Below are positions 1 to 8,040 of a DNA stretch of 64,000 bases, in pieces. This DNA comes from CAVXJN01 sp963773585 (GTDB lineage Bacteria; Pseudomonadota; Gammaproteobacteria; JASBUN01), in contig CAVZBR010000001.1 of NCBI GenBank assembly GCA_963773585.1, positions 496,001 to 560,000 of the forward strand. The letters run 5' to 3'. Under the pieces are notes generated by a model that searched no databases, was not told where the DNA came from, and saw only the letters and a list, made by a program, of their open reading frames with translations. The translations under genes and the position numbers were made by a program. Position 1 is the stretch's first letter. The number at the start of each line of letters is the position of its first letter.

Positions 1-378
1 TTGTTAGCCATTTTCCAATTCAACATAACGATCAGTGAACGTCTCAATCGCCATATAAAAACGGCGCTGAGATTGAATTTCGCGGGAATCCCCCTAACGG
101 CTCAGTCATCTGTGTGACCTTGCTTCGTTATTGTTGACCGCAAATATACTGCGGTTGCGCCATATAGTGAAATAGCGCGGCGAATTGCCATGTATCGGAA
201 TATCGTGGCAAAACCTTGTGCGCGATTAATGCCGTGTAACCAACACGTTGTTGCAGGGTCTCGGAAGCACTCGATGCGATTATACGGCGTACGCTGATCA
301 ATACTTCAGCCGGGTTTGTAGTGGAGCTACTACAGCGCCTGCGTTGTCCGGGCATCTCGTCGGCGCGTGCGGTGGGTT
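1..378. other. Left-edge region without a supported gene
   Basis: The first 110 bases or so are visibly richer in A+T than the rest of the window. A minus-strand ATG at 11-9 followed by GCT AAC could be the first codons of a gene leaving the window to the left, but three codons cannot support a call. An 84-codon minus-strand frame lies at 128-382, but it resembles no family I know and abuts the stop of the ATP-grasp gene. I treat the stretch as non-coding. Confidence 0.4.
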
Positions 379-1401
379 TCACCGTTTCGAATACCGCAAT
401 CCCAGGTTCAATACCTTTTGGATTAGTTGTTCGTAATTCAACCCAGCGCGTTCGGCGGAGTAGGCGACATCTTCGTTTTCGGCGATGGCGGCGTTGGGGT
501 TGGCTTCAAGGACATAGAGTTTGCCCTGGCTTGAAAGCCGCAGGTCCAGTCGCGCGTAGCTGGAGAGATCGAGGATGCGATAGATGCGTTTGGCCAGGCG
601 CCCGATGTATTCGGCCATGCCTGCGGGCAGGTTGCGGGCGAACTGGTAATCGAGGCCGCGGGCTTCGCGGTATTTCTCATCCCACTTCACTTTGTAGGTG
701 GCGATGCGCTGGGCATCGACATCGTCGCTGGAGAAGATCAGTTCGCGAATGGGCAGCACCTGCAGGCGCTCGTTACCAAGCACCGTGACGTACAGCTCGC
801 GGCCGTCGATGTATTCCTCGGCGATGGCGTCGCCGCCGGTCATTTCCTGCACTTGGATTACCCGTTCGGTGAGTTCTTCCGCATTGCTGCAAAACGAGGT
901 CTGGGCGATGCCGATCGAGCCTTGTTCCAGCAATGATTTCACCACCATCGGGTAGGGCAGGTTGCGGATTTCCCGTTCACGGATGGTGCGGCCCCAGCGA
1001 AATACCCGGAATCGCGGCACTTTGATGCGGTGGTAGGCCATGAGCTTTTTCGACAACGCCTTGTCCCGGGACAGTACCAACCCGCGCGGGTTGCAGCCGG
1101 TATACGGCATCTTGATCATGTCGAGATAGCCCACGACGTAGAAGTCGTTGGCGACGTTTTCGCCGAACGCTTCCAGCAGGTTGAAGGCGATGTGGGGTTT
1201 CCATTCCTGAATGGTGCGCCGGATGGGGGTCAGTTCGTCGTTTACAGCGACCAGGCGCACCTCATGCCCCAGAGCCTGCAGCGCCGCGCGCACGTCGTAC
1301 TCGGTGCGGTACTTGTTCATGCGCGGGTCTTCTTCGTCATGCAAGTCGTTTGGCGGCACCAGATAAGAGTGCACCAGCATCATGACGCGCAGTTTTTTCA
1401 T
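379..1401 (-). CDS. ATP-grasp ligase, D-Ala-D-Ala-ligase-like
   Basis: A 340-residue protein with an ATP-grasp fold: an N-terminal pre-ATP domain (residues 1-100), an ATP-binding core with a VVKSLLEQGSIGIAQ phosphate-binding loop, AEEYIDGRELYVTVLG, and a C-terminal metal-binding segment ending in YVLEANPNAAIAE. The family joins a carboxylate to an amine through an acyl-phosphate, using ATP. The substrate is not visible here, and it is unlikely to be the housekeeping D-Ala-D-Ala ligase because no cell-wall genes are near. It starts at ATG 1401, overlapping the stop of the upstream metallopeptidase by 4 bp (ATGA), so the two are probably translationally coupled. Fold confidence is high; the reaction is unknown. 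Confidence 0.9.
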   Translation of the reverse strand: MKKLRVMMLVHSYLVPPNDLHDEEDPRMNKYRTEYDVRAALQALGHEVRLVAVNDELTPIRRTIQEWKPHIAFNLLEAFGENVANDFYVVGYLDMIKMPYTGCNPRGLVLSRDKALSKKLMAYHRIKVPRFRVFRWGRTIREREIRNLPYPMVVKSLLEQGSIGIAQTSFCSNAEELTERVIQVQEMTGGDAIAEEYIDGRELYVTVLGNERLQVLPIRELIFSSDDVDAQRIATYKVKWDEKYREARGLDYQFARNLPAGMAEYIGRLAKRIYRILDLSSYARLDLRLSSQGKLYVLEANPNAAIAENEDVAYSAERAGLNYEQLIQKVLNLGLRYSKR

Positions 1402-2450
1402 AGCGAGATGTGGAATCCGCCGCTGTGGAGTTTGTTCATGACGACCACGGTCAGAAAGGCAACGATTTCGGTTTTGAGTTCTTGTTCTGGCTGCGAAACA
1501 CGTAGATTGAGCTGATCGCAGCGTTTGATGATGGCTTTGAGTACTTCGTTGATACGATATTTATGCTCCGCAGTCCAGCGTTCGACGATTTTCAACACTT
1601 CGACGCGCACTCGGCGCATGAGCTTGGAGGCTTTTTCGTTGCGGGCGTGTTCCGGACTCGTGGAGAACAGGTTGTGCAGGTCGCGATCGAAGAATTCCGG
1701 GCTGTCCGAGCCGTAGCGCGCGGCCTTGTCGTCGTAGTACTCGCGCAGGGTCAAGCGCATTTTTTCGACTGGATACACTTCGCGGCGGTTGCGCAGCCGC
1801 GGTCGCTGTCCGTGCAGTTCCTCGACCATGCCGTCGACATATTCGAGTTTTTTCAGGGCCGGCCAATATCGATAGCGCCGGCGCCAGTCGAATCGTGGCC
1901 GTAACCAGACGGCGAACGTCTCGGCCCAGTCCTCGTGAGGATGGGCCTGGGCGTACCACAGTGGCAGATTGAGCACGAAGCGTTTGCTGTATGGATGAGG
2001 CAGATAGGTGTCGGGATATGGTGTACTCGGCCTGCCGAACTGTTGCTTCCAATCCCGGCGCTGTTGCAGTTGGTAGGCGTTGAGCAGCGCATGGCCGGTT
2101 TCGTGGCGCAGCAACTTCATGCACCAGGCGCGGGTGCCGCCTTCCACTTCCAGCAGGAACTGCTGCTCCAGTTTCCGCAGACGCGGATGGGCGAGAAAGA
2201 AGGGAATCGCCACGCCCGGCACACCGTCGGGACAGTACCAGTCGTCGGACAACCAGAAATGGGGGCGGAACTCGATGTCGCGCTGGGCAAGTTCGTCGTA
2301 GAGCTGGGCGATGCGCGGTTGCAGCGGCGAACCCTTGATCTTCAGGCCGAGGTCGCAGATGCGGGTATCGAGCAGTCGTTCGTCGGGCCAGCGGGCCCAG
2401 CCGCGCACCGTTGCTGCCGGGCCAGTACGTGTAGCGGGTCGGGCTGCCAT
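1398..2450 (-). CDS. Putative zinc-binding metallopeptidase
   Basis: About 350 residues. The zincin signature HETGHALLNAY gives two zinc-ligand histidines and the catalytic Glu; DWAETFA about 60 residues later probably supplies the third ligand, as in the family annotated as putative zinc-binding metallopeptidases. There is no signal peptide, so it should be cytosolic. Possible starts are GTG 2495, ATG 2462 and ATG 2450; none has a clear ribosome site, and I chose 2450 because the conserved part begins soon after (WARWPDERLLDTRICDLGL). It is the first gene of a two-gene unit with the ATP-grasp ligase, which suggests it acts on that enzyme's product or precursor (inference). Confidence 0.85.
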   Translation of the reverse strand: MAARPATRTGPAATVRGWARWPDERLLDTRICDLGLKIKGSPLQPRIAQLYDELAQRDIEFRPHFWLSDDWYCPDGVPGVAIPFFLAHPRLRKLEQQFLLEVEGGTRAWCMKLLRHETGHALLNAYQLQQRRDWKQQFGRPSTPYPDTYLPHPYSKRFVLNLPLWYAQAHPHEDWAETFAVWLRPRFDWRRRYRYWPALKKLEYVDGMVEELHGQRPRLRNRREVYPVEKMRLTLREYYDDKAARYGSDSPEFFDRDLHNLFSTSPEHARNEKASKLMRRVRVEVLKIVERWTAEHKYRINEVLKAIIKRCDQLNLRVSQPEQELKTEIVAFLTVVVMNKLHSGGFHISL

Positions 2451-2590
2451 GGCGTACAGCATAGGGGAGAGGCGCAACGGGGAGCAACCGGCCACGCGGC
2501 GCGCGCGCCAGTGCCGTCGGATTGCGGTTGACCGCGCGCTCCGGCTCGCGCACCCTTCGGGATCAACTTATACCGATCGGAGTGCGGGTC

Positions 2591-2773
2591 ATGGGCGAGC
2601 AGGGCAAGGAGCGCGAATCCCACGTCAAGACAGAACCGAAATTCTGCCGCTGTCGCGTCTGCCACGAACACTTTTATGGCGAGACCATTGCGGCTGCACG
2701 GCAGGCTTGTCTGGATCACGCCTTCGAAGCCCATCCCGATTGGGGTACCAGCGCCTGCTATTGTCCGGATTGA
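2591..2773 (+). CDS. Small cysteine-rich protein, hypothetical
   Basis: A 60-residue protein with a Cys/His cluster (CRCRVC at residues 19-24, then two His and a terminal CYC), which could bind a metal such as zinc. I do not recognise the family. It starts at ATG 2591, in frame with longer upstream TTG/GTG options, and is followed 28 bp later by the DUF2288 gene on the same strand, so co-transcription is likely. It could be a short zinc-ribbon-like protein; function unknown. Confidence 0.6.
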   Translation: MGEQGKERESHVKTEPKFCRCRVCHEHFYGETIAAARQACLDHAFEAHPDWGTSACYCPD

Positions 2774-2801
2774 GGTGCACTTTCATCAGCAGGAGAACAT
2801 C

Positions 2802-3101
2802 ATGGCCGACGCACCGGAACCGTTGCACGAAAGACTCAATGCCGAGACCGCCAAGCTGCGCTGGCCGGAGCTCGAACCGCATTTCGAGCGCGGTGCGGTG
2901 ATTGTCGTCGACCCGGCCCTGGACCTGGTTCACGTGGCGCAGTGCGTGGCCGCCGATGACAAGGCTGCGGTAGGCAATTGGCTCGAGCGCGGGCAGTTGC
3001 GCCGCGCCGAGCCGGAACACGCAAGCAACTGGCGGCAGCGGGACCCGCTGCTGTGGGCCGTGGTGACGGCACCCTGGGTGCTGGTGCAGGAGGCTCGATG
3101 A
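2802..3101 (+). CDS. DUF2288 family protein
   Basis: A 99-residue soluble protein matching DUF2288 along its whole length: LNAETAKLRWPELEPHF near the N-terminus, VVDPALDLVHVA, the DDKAAV segment and the closing LWAVVTAPWVLVQE. The molecular function of the family is unknown. The start ATG 2802 has an AGGAG ribosome site 6 bp upstream. Its stop overlaps the rraA start by 4 bp (ATGA), implying translational coupling. Confidence 0.88.
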   Translation: MADAPEPLHERLNAETAKLRWPELEPHFERGAVIVVDPALDLVHVAQCVAADDKAAVGNWLERGQLRRAEPEHASNWRQRDPLLWAVVTAPWVLVQEAR

Positions 3102-3574
3102 GCGAATTTCGTACGGCCGATCTTTGCGATGCGCACCCGGTCGAAGTGCTGGAACCGCTGTTCCGGGATTTCGGCGGCGCCGTGCGCTTTTCCGGGCCGG
3201 TGGCGACTGTGCGGGTTTACGAGGACAACGTGCTAGTGCGTGAAGTGCTGGAAAATCCGGGTGCAGGCCGGGTGTTGGTGGTGGACGGCGGCGGCTCCCT
3301 GGCCTGCGCTTTGCTGGGCGACCGCTTGGCGCAACTCGCCTGTGACAACGGCTGGAGCGGTGTAGTGGTGAACGGCTGCGTACGCGATACGGCGCAACTG
3401 GCCGGCATTCCCATCGGCATCCGTGCGCTGGCGGCCCATCCGCGCAAGAGCGGCAAGCAGGGCGAAGGCGAGCAAAACATGATCCTGCGGATGGCGGGTA
3501 CCGGGATTTCGCCGGGTCAATATCTGTATGCGGACGAAGACGGCTTGATCATAACGCCGCAGCCCCTGGTCTGA
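3098..3574 (+). CDS. rraA: RraA family protein (RNase E inhibitor / HMG aldolase fold)
   Basis: A 158-residue protein of the RraA family. The GGGSLACALLGDRLA and GVVVNGCVRDTAQLA segments form the conserved pocket, and the C-terminal GQYLYADEDGLIITPQPL is typical. E. coli RraA binds RNase E and lowers mRNA decay; many homologues instead catalyse or resemble 4-hydroxy-4-methyl-2-oxoglutarate aldolase, so the exact role is not settled by sequence. The Asp/Arg pair in GCVRD that serves metal and substrate binding in the aldolases is present. It is the last gene of the 2591-3574 operon, overlapping DUF2288 by 4 bp. Confidence 0.88.
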   Translation: MSEFRTADLCDAHPVEVLEPLFRDFGGAVRFSGPVATVRVYEDNVLVREVLENPGAGRVLVVDGGGSLACALLGDRLAQLACDNGWSGVVVNGCVRDTAQLAGIPIGIRALAAHPRKSGKQGEGEQNMILRMAGTGISPGQYLYADEDGLIITPQPLV

Positions 3575-3577
3575 ACT

Positions 3578-4489
3578 TCACGGGGTGCGCGACACCAAAC
3601 TCCCGATGTGATCGAGCGCGCGCTCGAGGTTCGCGTCCAATGTGATTGCACCGGCCCGCTCGAGCCGTTCGCGATGGGTGGACGAGAATGAGCCGCCGAC
3701 GCACACCGGTATTTCCATATCGGAGATGAAATCCGGCAGCAGCTTGTTCAGGAGGACCGGACCCGGTTCCAGCGACGCCGACAGTATGATCGCCTGGGCG
3801 CGCACGCGCTTGGCTGCGAATGCCAGATCGGAAAACGGCGTGTCCGGCCCCAGGACGGTTGCGCGGTACCCGCGTTCCCAGGCGGCGAGCACGAACAGCA
3901 GCAAGCCGAAATCATGGTGTTCTCCGGGCATGCAGGCGGCCAGCAGCTTCGGTCCGTAGAGCGATTGCGTGCGGTGGTGGAAGCGCGCACCGAGTTTGTT
4001 GCGCAGGAAGAACGTAAAGAAATGTTCCTCCGCGACAGCCCCCGGCTGGGCGCGCCACCGTGCCCCCAGGTCGCGCATCAGCGGAAATACGGCGTGCTCC
4101 AGCACGCATCGCACCGGATAGCTGCCAAGTGCCTCGTTGTAGATCCGTTGCAGTGCATCGTAATCGAACTCACTGATGGCGGTTTTCATTCGCAGCCGCA
4201 GGGTGTCCCAGGCGTCGGTAGGGCGTGCTTCATTTCGGGTCGAGTGACTACCGCCGGCGAGGGCTGCGGCCGCGTGATCGACCGGAACGCCTGCGTCCAG
4301 CAATGCGATGATACGACGCACACATTCCACGTCCGCCTCGCTGTAGACACGGCGGCCGTTGGCATCGCGTCCGGGGCGCAGCAAGCCGTGGCGCAGTTCC
4401 CAGTTGCGCAATGTGGCGCTATCGACGCCGCACAGCGCGGCAACCGTGCTGATGGGATAGACCGCTATGTACTTGAGGGCTGGGTTCAT
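3578..4489 (-). CDS. MerR-type regulator with B12-binding domain (CarH/LitR-like)
   Basis: About 303 residues: an N-terminal MerR helix-turn-helix (ISTVAALCGVDSATLRNWE, then RRVYSEADVECVRRI), a helical middle domain (about 85-165) and a C-terminal cobalamin-binding Rossmann domain. The motif EHHDFG matches the (D/E)xHxxG signature whose His ligates cobalt. Characterised relatives repress carotenoid or photolyase genes in the dark using adenosylcobalamin. ATG 4489 has an AAAGGCGGGG ribosome site; an in-frame ATG ten codons upstream (4519) is the alternative. No light-related target gene adjoins it, so its regulon is elsewhere or it autoregulates. Confidence 0.87.
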   Translation of the reverse strand: MNPALKYIAVYPISTVAALCGVDSATLRNWELRHGLLRPGRDANGRRVYSEADVECVRRIIALLDAGVPVDHAAAALAGGSHSTRNEARPTDAWDTLRLRMKTAISEFDYDALQRIYNEALGSYPVRCVLEHAVFPLMRDLGARWRAQPGAVAEEHFFTFFLRNKLGARFHHRTQSLYGPKLLAACMPGEHHDFGLLLFVLAAWERGYRATVLGPDTPFSDLAFAAKRVRAQAIILSASLEPGPVLLNKLLPDFISDMEIPVCVGGSFSSTHRERLERAGAITLDANLERALDHIGSLVSRTP

Positions 4490-4717
4490 AGCCCCGCCTT
4501 TGTGGAAATGACTGAGCATTCATTTCAAGTATAAGCGCGGGCGCCGCATCGCCAACGAGGCTCGAGGTGAAATCTTGTAAATTCGGCCGCCGCCATATCC
4601 GCTACGGCGAGCGCGGTTGGTCGCGGGGATCGTCGGGTTCGATGTGTGGTATTCGGCGGCGTGCGCGCCGCGCTCAGGCGTCAGCCCTCGGCCTCGACGG
4701 CGTAGTACCGTGCGGGC
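4490..4717. other. Intergenic region upstream of the MerR/B12 regulator
   Basis: A 228-bp gap between the start of the regulator (minus strand) and the 3' end of the peroxiredoxin gene (also minus). It must hold the regulator's promoter; a less GC-rich stretch lies near 4505-4535. No gene, repeat or clear terminator was seen. Confidence 0.4.
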
Positions 4718-5224
4718 TCAGGCTTTGCTGATGGCTTCCAGATCTTTTCGCACCTCGATGCTGTGGCTCGATGCATCCACTCTCCGGTAGATGCGTGCGA
4801 TACGGCCGTCCGGTGCGATCAGGAATGTTTGTCGGCGGGCGAACCGCAGCGGGCCGAATTTGAACAGTGCGCCATAGGCGCGACTCAATGCTCCGGCCGC
4901 ATCGGACAACAGTGGAAAGCCCAGCGCGTAACGCACGGCAAATGCGCGATGGTCGGCGGACGAGTCCAGGCTCACGCCGAGAACGTCGGCGCCGCGCTCA
5001 CGCAGGGCCTGCTGTTCGTCGCGGAAGTTGCAAGCCTCGCGCGTGCATACCGGCGTGGCGTCCTTTGGATAGAAATACAACACCAGCCAGCGTCCGCGGT
5101 ATTGCTCCAGGCGCTGCATCTTGCCGTCCTGATCGGGGAGTGCGAATTTGGGTGCCGGATCGCCGGGTCGCAGCGTTGCGCGCCCAAGCAGAACGCTGCG
5201 CAACGTGCTCAACACGCCGCTCAT
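4718..5224 (-). CDS. bcp: Peroxiredoxin, Bcp/PrxQ type
   Basis: A 168-residue thiol peroxidase reducing hydroperoxides with electrons from thioredoxin. The peroxidatic Cys sits in TPVCTREACNFRD, and the second Cys five residues later is the resolving Cys of the atypical 2-Cys Bcp/PrxQ class. The family core YFYPKDATPVCT is intact and no export signal is seen. Its start overlaps the stop of the large ATPase gene by 4 bp (both minus), so it is the downstream member of a two-gene unit, an unusual partner for a peroxiredoxin. Confidence 0.9.
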   Translation of the reverse strand: MSGVLSTLRSVLLGRATLRPGDPAPKFALPDQDGKMQRLEQYRGRWLVLYFYPKDATPVCTREACNFRDEQQALRERGADVLGVSLDSSADHRAFAVRYALGFPLLSDAAGALSRAYGALFKFGPLRFARRQTFLIAPDGRIARIYRRVDASSHSIEVRKDLEAISKA

Positions 5225-7479
5225 CCGCCTCTCCTCTGACGATCCATTTCGATGGTCAACAATCTGCGGATCGCACGTAGTTGTTCGTTGTCCGGATCGA
5301 GCCGCTCGCCGCGTTCGGTGTATTGTTCCACGCGATCGTATTCGCCCCGCTCCAGGGATCGGCGCGACAGCCAGACATAACGTTGCACGATTTCCTGGAG
5401 CCCGCGCTTGGCCGCTTCGTTGCCGGGATCGATACGCAATACCTGCTGATACAAACTATAGGCGCTCTGCTCGACTGGAATCGTCAATTGATAATCTTCC
5501 AACGCCGCGTTCGCCTGGCGCAGTAGCGTTTGGACCTGGGGCGCTGCGTCGCCGCCCGCGGTTTGCGCCGCCGGTTCGGCGGCGACGCTGGGATCCGCTG
5601 CTGGTGCGGATGCTGCTGGTGACGTTTGTGCCGTCGGGGTAGTTGCCGTGGGTGCTGCGGGCGCGGGTGCTGTGGACGCGGGTGCTGTGGACGCGGGGGC
5701 GGGCGTAGTGGGTGACGCGGGCGGCTGCTCTGCGGCCGACGCGGCTGCAGGCCGGGCGGGCGGCTTCGTGTCGGTTGCCGTCGAATTGGTCGGTGCCGCC
5801 GCGGCGCTCGGCGCGGGAGACGCCGGTGAAGGCGTTTTCGGGTCCGCAGCCGTCGCAGCCGAGGGGTTTGCTGGCGCGCTTGCGCGGCCTTCGACGCTGG
5901 TGCCCGACCCGGTCGTCGGCGGAGACGCTGTGGTCGCCGAAGCCGACGGCGTTGCCGCCTCTTGATTCTGCAGACCGAGTACCGCGGCGTCGGGTGCTTC
6001 CGAATTGTCGGGTTTTGCAGTGGTCTGCGGGGACGGGGCGATCGCCTGCTCGGCCGAGTGCGCCGCGGCCGGCGGTTGTCGCGCCGGAGCCGGGGCTGTT
6101 GCCGGGGCCGGAGTCGGAGTCGCCGCGGGGAGCTGGCTGCCGGATTCGTTGCGGGCGCTTGTCCTCGGCCTCTCCGGCGGCGGCGTGTCGTTGATCGGGA
6201 TCGGCAAGAAATTGCGAAACAGCACAAGCAAGCCGATTGCGAACAGGAGCATGACCACGACCCGGCCGCCGCGCCGGCGCCGTGGAGGTTGTTCGACGTA
6301 TGGGGAGGCCGGTTCGGACGCAGCGGCGGTCGGCTCGTAGCGTCTCGGTCCAGGCATGTGCAACTCGAGATCGTCGTCGCCCGCCGACAATCGTGACTGC
6401 TTGGGCGGCTGCGGCTCGAACGGCTCTGTCGCCCCGCGTGCGGTGAACGGTTGGGACGGCACGTCCGGTTCCGGCTCCACCGGCCGGAGGTCAGGGCCGT
6501 CGAGGTCGAAATCGACGGCATCGGCGCTGATGTCCATCTTTTCAATGTCCGTCGCCGGACGGCTGGAGATGGGCTCGGCCAAATCCTCGGGTTGTTCTGG
6601 CGTCGTGACGGTGTTGTCCGCGGTCGCGGCCGCGGCACCGAACACGGAGTCGTCATCGTCGACATGCAGGCGCTCTTCGCGCAACTCCTCGACCACCAGC
6701 CGCACGTCCTCGCCGTCCAGTGTCGGCCTGTCGTGTACGCTTCCGAACAACAGCAGCCGGCTGCACATGGTATTGATGCGTCGCGGCAGGCCTTCGCTGA
6801 AGTGGTGAATCAGGCGCACGGCTTCGTCGCTGAACTGGGGATTGCCGCGCCATCCGCTGCGCAACAAGCGGTGGCGGATGTAGGCGTGGGTCTGCTCGAG
6901 GTTCAGCGGTTCGAGGTTGCATGCGGCGATCAACCGCTGCTTGAGCTCGCCCCAGCCGGCGGCGTGCAGCACACCGCGCAATTGTTCCTGGCCGACCAGG
7001 AAGACCTGCAGCAACGCGGTATCGCCTTCGTACAAGTTGGTGAGGCGGTACAACTCCTGCAGCGTGTCGGGCGCCAAACCCTGCGCCTCGTCGACCAGCA
7101 GCACGGCCGGATGGCCGCCGCGGCCGTGTCGCACCAGGAACTCCTCGAGGCGCTTGAGGATGCTCACTTTGTCGGCGCCCTCGACCTGCAACCCGAACGC
7201 ATGCGCGACCATGGGAACCAAGTCGGCGGCATCGAACCGGGTGCTGACCAGCACTGCATTGGCAATGCGTTTTTTATCCAGTTCCGCCAGCAGGCTGCGA
7301 ATCAGCGTGGTCTTGCCGCTGCCGGGACGCCCCGTGATCACCAGGAATCCTTCCCCCTGGCGCAGCGCATACTGCATGTATGCCCAGGCTTTGCCGTAGC
7401 TCTGGTGGGTGAAGGAGAAGTCCGGGTCGGGGGTCAACCGAAACGGATCGGATTGCAGCTGATAATGTTGCGCGTACAT
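5221..7479 (-). CDS. ExeA/MshM-like AAA ATPase with TM segment and long Pro/Ala linker
   Basis: About 752 residues. The N-terminal AAA+ domain (FRLTPDPDFSF, Walker A GRPGSGKTT, Walker B VLLVDEAQGL) is of the ExeA/GspA/MshM type used in secretion, pilus or polysaccharide systems. An acidic region follows, then one transmembrane helix (VVVMLLFAIGLLVLF), about 200 residues rich in Ala/Pro/Thr including APASTAPASTAPA repeats, and a C-terminal helical TPR-like domain of about 110 residues. The topology implies a cytoplasmic ATPase with a periplasmic tail, by analogy with ExeA. ATG 7479 has AAGGA upstream; a TTG at 7578 would add 33 poorly conserved residues. No pilus or secretion genes adjoin it. 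Confidence 0.85.
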   Translation of the reverse strand: MYAQHYQLQSDPFRLTPDPDFSFTHQSYGKAWAYMQYALRQGEGFLVITGRPGSGKTTLIRSLLAELDKKRIANAVLVSTRFDAADLVPMVAHAFGLQVEGADKVSILKRLEEFLVRHGRGGHPAVLLVDEAQGLAPDTLQELYRLTNLYEGDTALLQVFLVGQEQLRGVLHAAGWGELKQRLIAACNLEPLNLEQTHAYIRHRLLRSGWRGNPQFSDEAVRLIHHFSEGLPRRINTMCSRLLLFGSVHDRPTLDGEDVRLVVEELREERLHVDDDDSVFGAAAATADNTVTTPEQPEDLAEPISSRPATDIEKMDISADAVDFDLDGPDLRPVEPEPDVPSQPFTARGATEPFEPQPPKQSRLSAGDDDLELHMPGPRRYEPTAAASEPASPYVEQPPRRRRGGRVVVMLLFAIGLLVLFRNFLPIPINDTPPPERPRTSARNESGSQLPAATPTPAPATAPAPARQPPAAAHSAEQAIAPSPQTTAKPDNSEAPDAAVLGLQNQEAATPSASATTASPPTTGSGTSVEGRASAPANPSAATAADPKTPSPASPAPSAAAAPTNSTATDTKPPARPAAASAAEQPPASPTTPAPASTAPASTAPAPAAPTATTPTAQTSPAASAPAADPSVAAEPAAQTAGGDAAPQVQTLLRQANAALEDYQLTIPVEQSAYSLYQQVLRIDPGNEAAKRGLQEIVQRYVWLSRRSLERGEYDRVEQYTERGERLDPDNEQLRAIRRLLTIEMDRQRRGG

Positions 7480-7578
7480 GTACTGATTCCAGACATCCTT
7501 GATGTGGGTGGCGCTGCCAGATCCAGGCAGCTTCTCCTCGGCGGGTTCACAAGTATAAAGGGATGGGGAGTCAGGCAA

Positions 7579-7609
7579 AAGACATGTTTCCCGGGTGCCA
7601 GTCTATAAT
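7579..7609 (+). promoter_or_regulatory. Candidate sigma-70 promoter for the DUF3775 gene
   Basis: A perfect TATAAT lies at 7604-7609, with AAGACA (4 of 6 matches to TTGACA) 19 bp upstream. It points to the plus-strand DUF3775 gene 42 bp further on and lies in the 171-bp gap between two divergent genes. Confidence 0.45.
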
Positions 7610-7650
7610 GGGGACACGACTCCAAAACCACCGAAAATGTACCGTCCGCC

Positions 7651-8037
7651 ATGCTCGAACTGAACCCCGAAATCGTCTGTCTGATCATCGCCCGCGCCCG
7701 GGAATTTCATGCCAAGGAGCAGGTTGTGCTTCCGGAAGAGCCGTTCAATCCCGGTGATGACTGGGCCCTGCAGATCCTGGCCGATCATCTGGATGATCTT
7801 ACCTATCGCGAGGTGATCGACGCCATTCAGGACTTGGAGCCGGATCAGCAGGCCGACCTGGTGGCGCTGATGTGGCTGGGGCGCGGCGATTTCGAAGTCG
7901 ACGAATGGAATGCGGCGGTGGCGCAAGCCCTGGAGCAGAGCAACGACCGCGCTGCGGAGTATCTCCTGGCGACGCCGCTGGTCGCGGATTTCCTCGAGGA
8001 AGGCTTGGACCTGTTGGGCTACTCCTGCGACGAGTGA
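7651..8037 (+). CDS. DUF3775 family protein
   Basis: A 128-residue acidic soluble protein of the DUF3775 family: LNPEIVCLIIARAREFHAK at the start, DWALQILADHLDD in the middle, the LVALMWLGRGDF segment and a C-terminal LATPLVADFLEEGLDLLG. Function is not known. ATG 7651 follows a good promoter candidate. It is a single gene, convergent with the TlpA-like gene that ends 3 bp after it. Confidence 0.88.
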   Translation: MLELNPEIVCLIIARAREFHAKEQVVLPEEPFNPGDDWALQILADHLDDLTYREVIDAIQDLEPDQQADLVALMWLGRGDFEVDEWNAAVAQALEQSNDRAAEYLLATPLVADFLEEGLDLLGYSCDE

Positions 8038-8040
8038 CGG

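Noticed and set aside
5640..5710. Short direct repeats (GCGGGTGCTGTGGAC) as a mobile or regulatory repeat
   Set aside because: They encode the Ala/Pro/Ser/Thr linker of the large ATPase and are explained by protein repeats.
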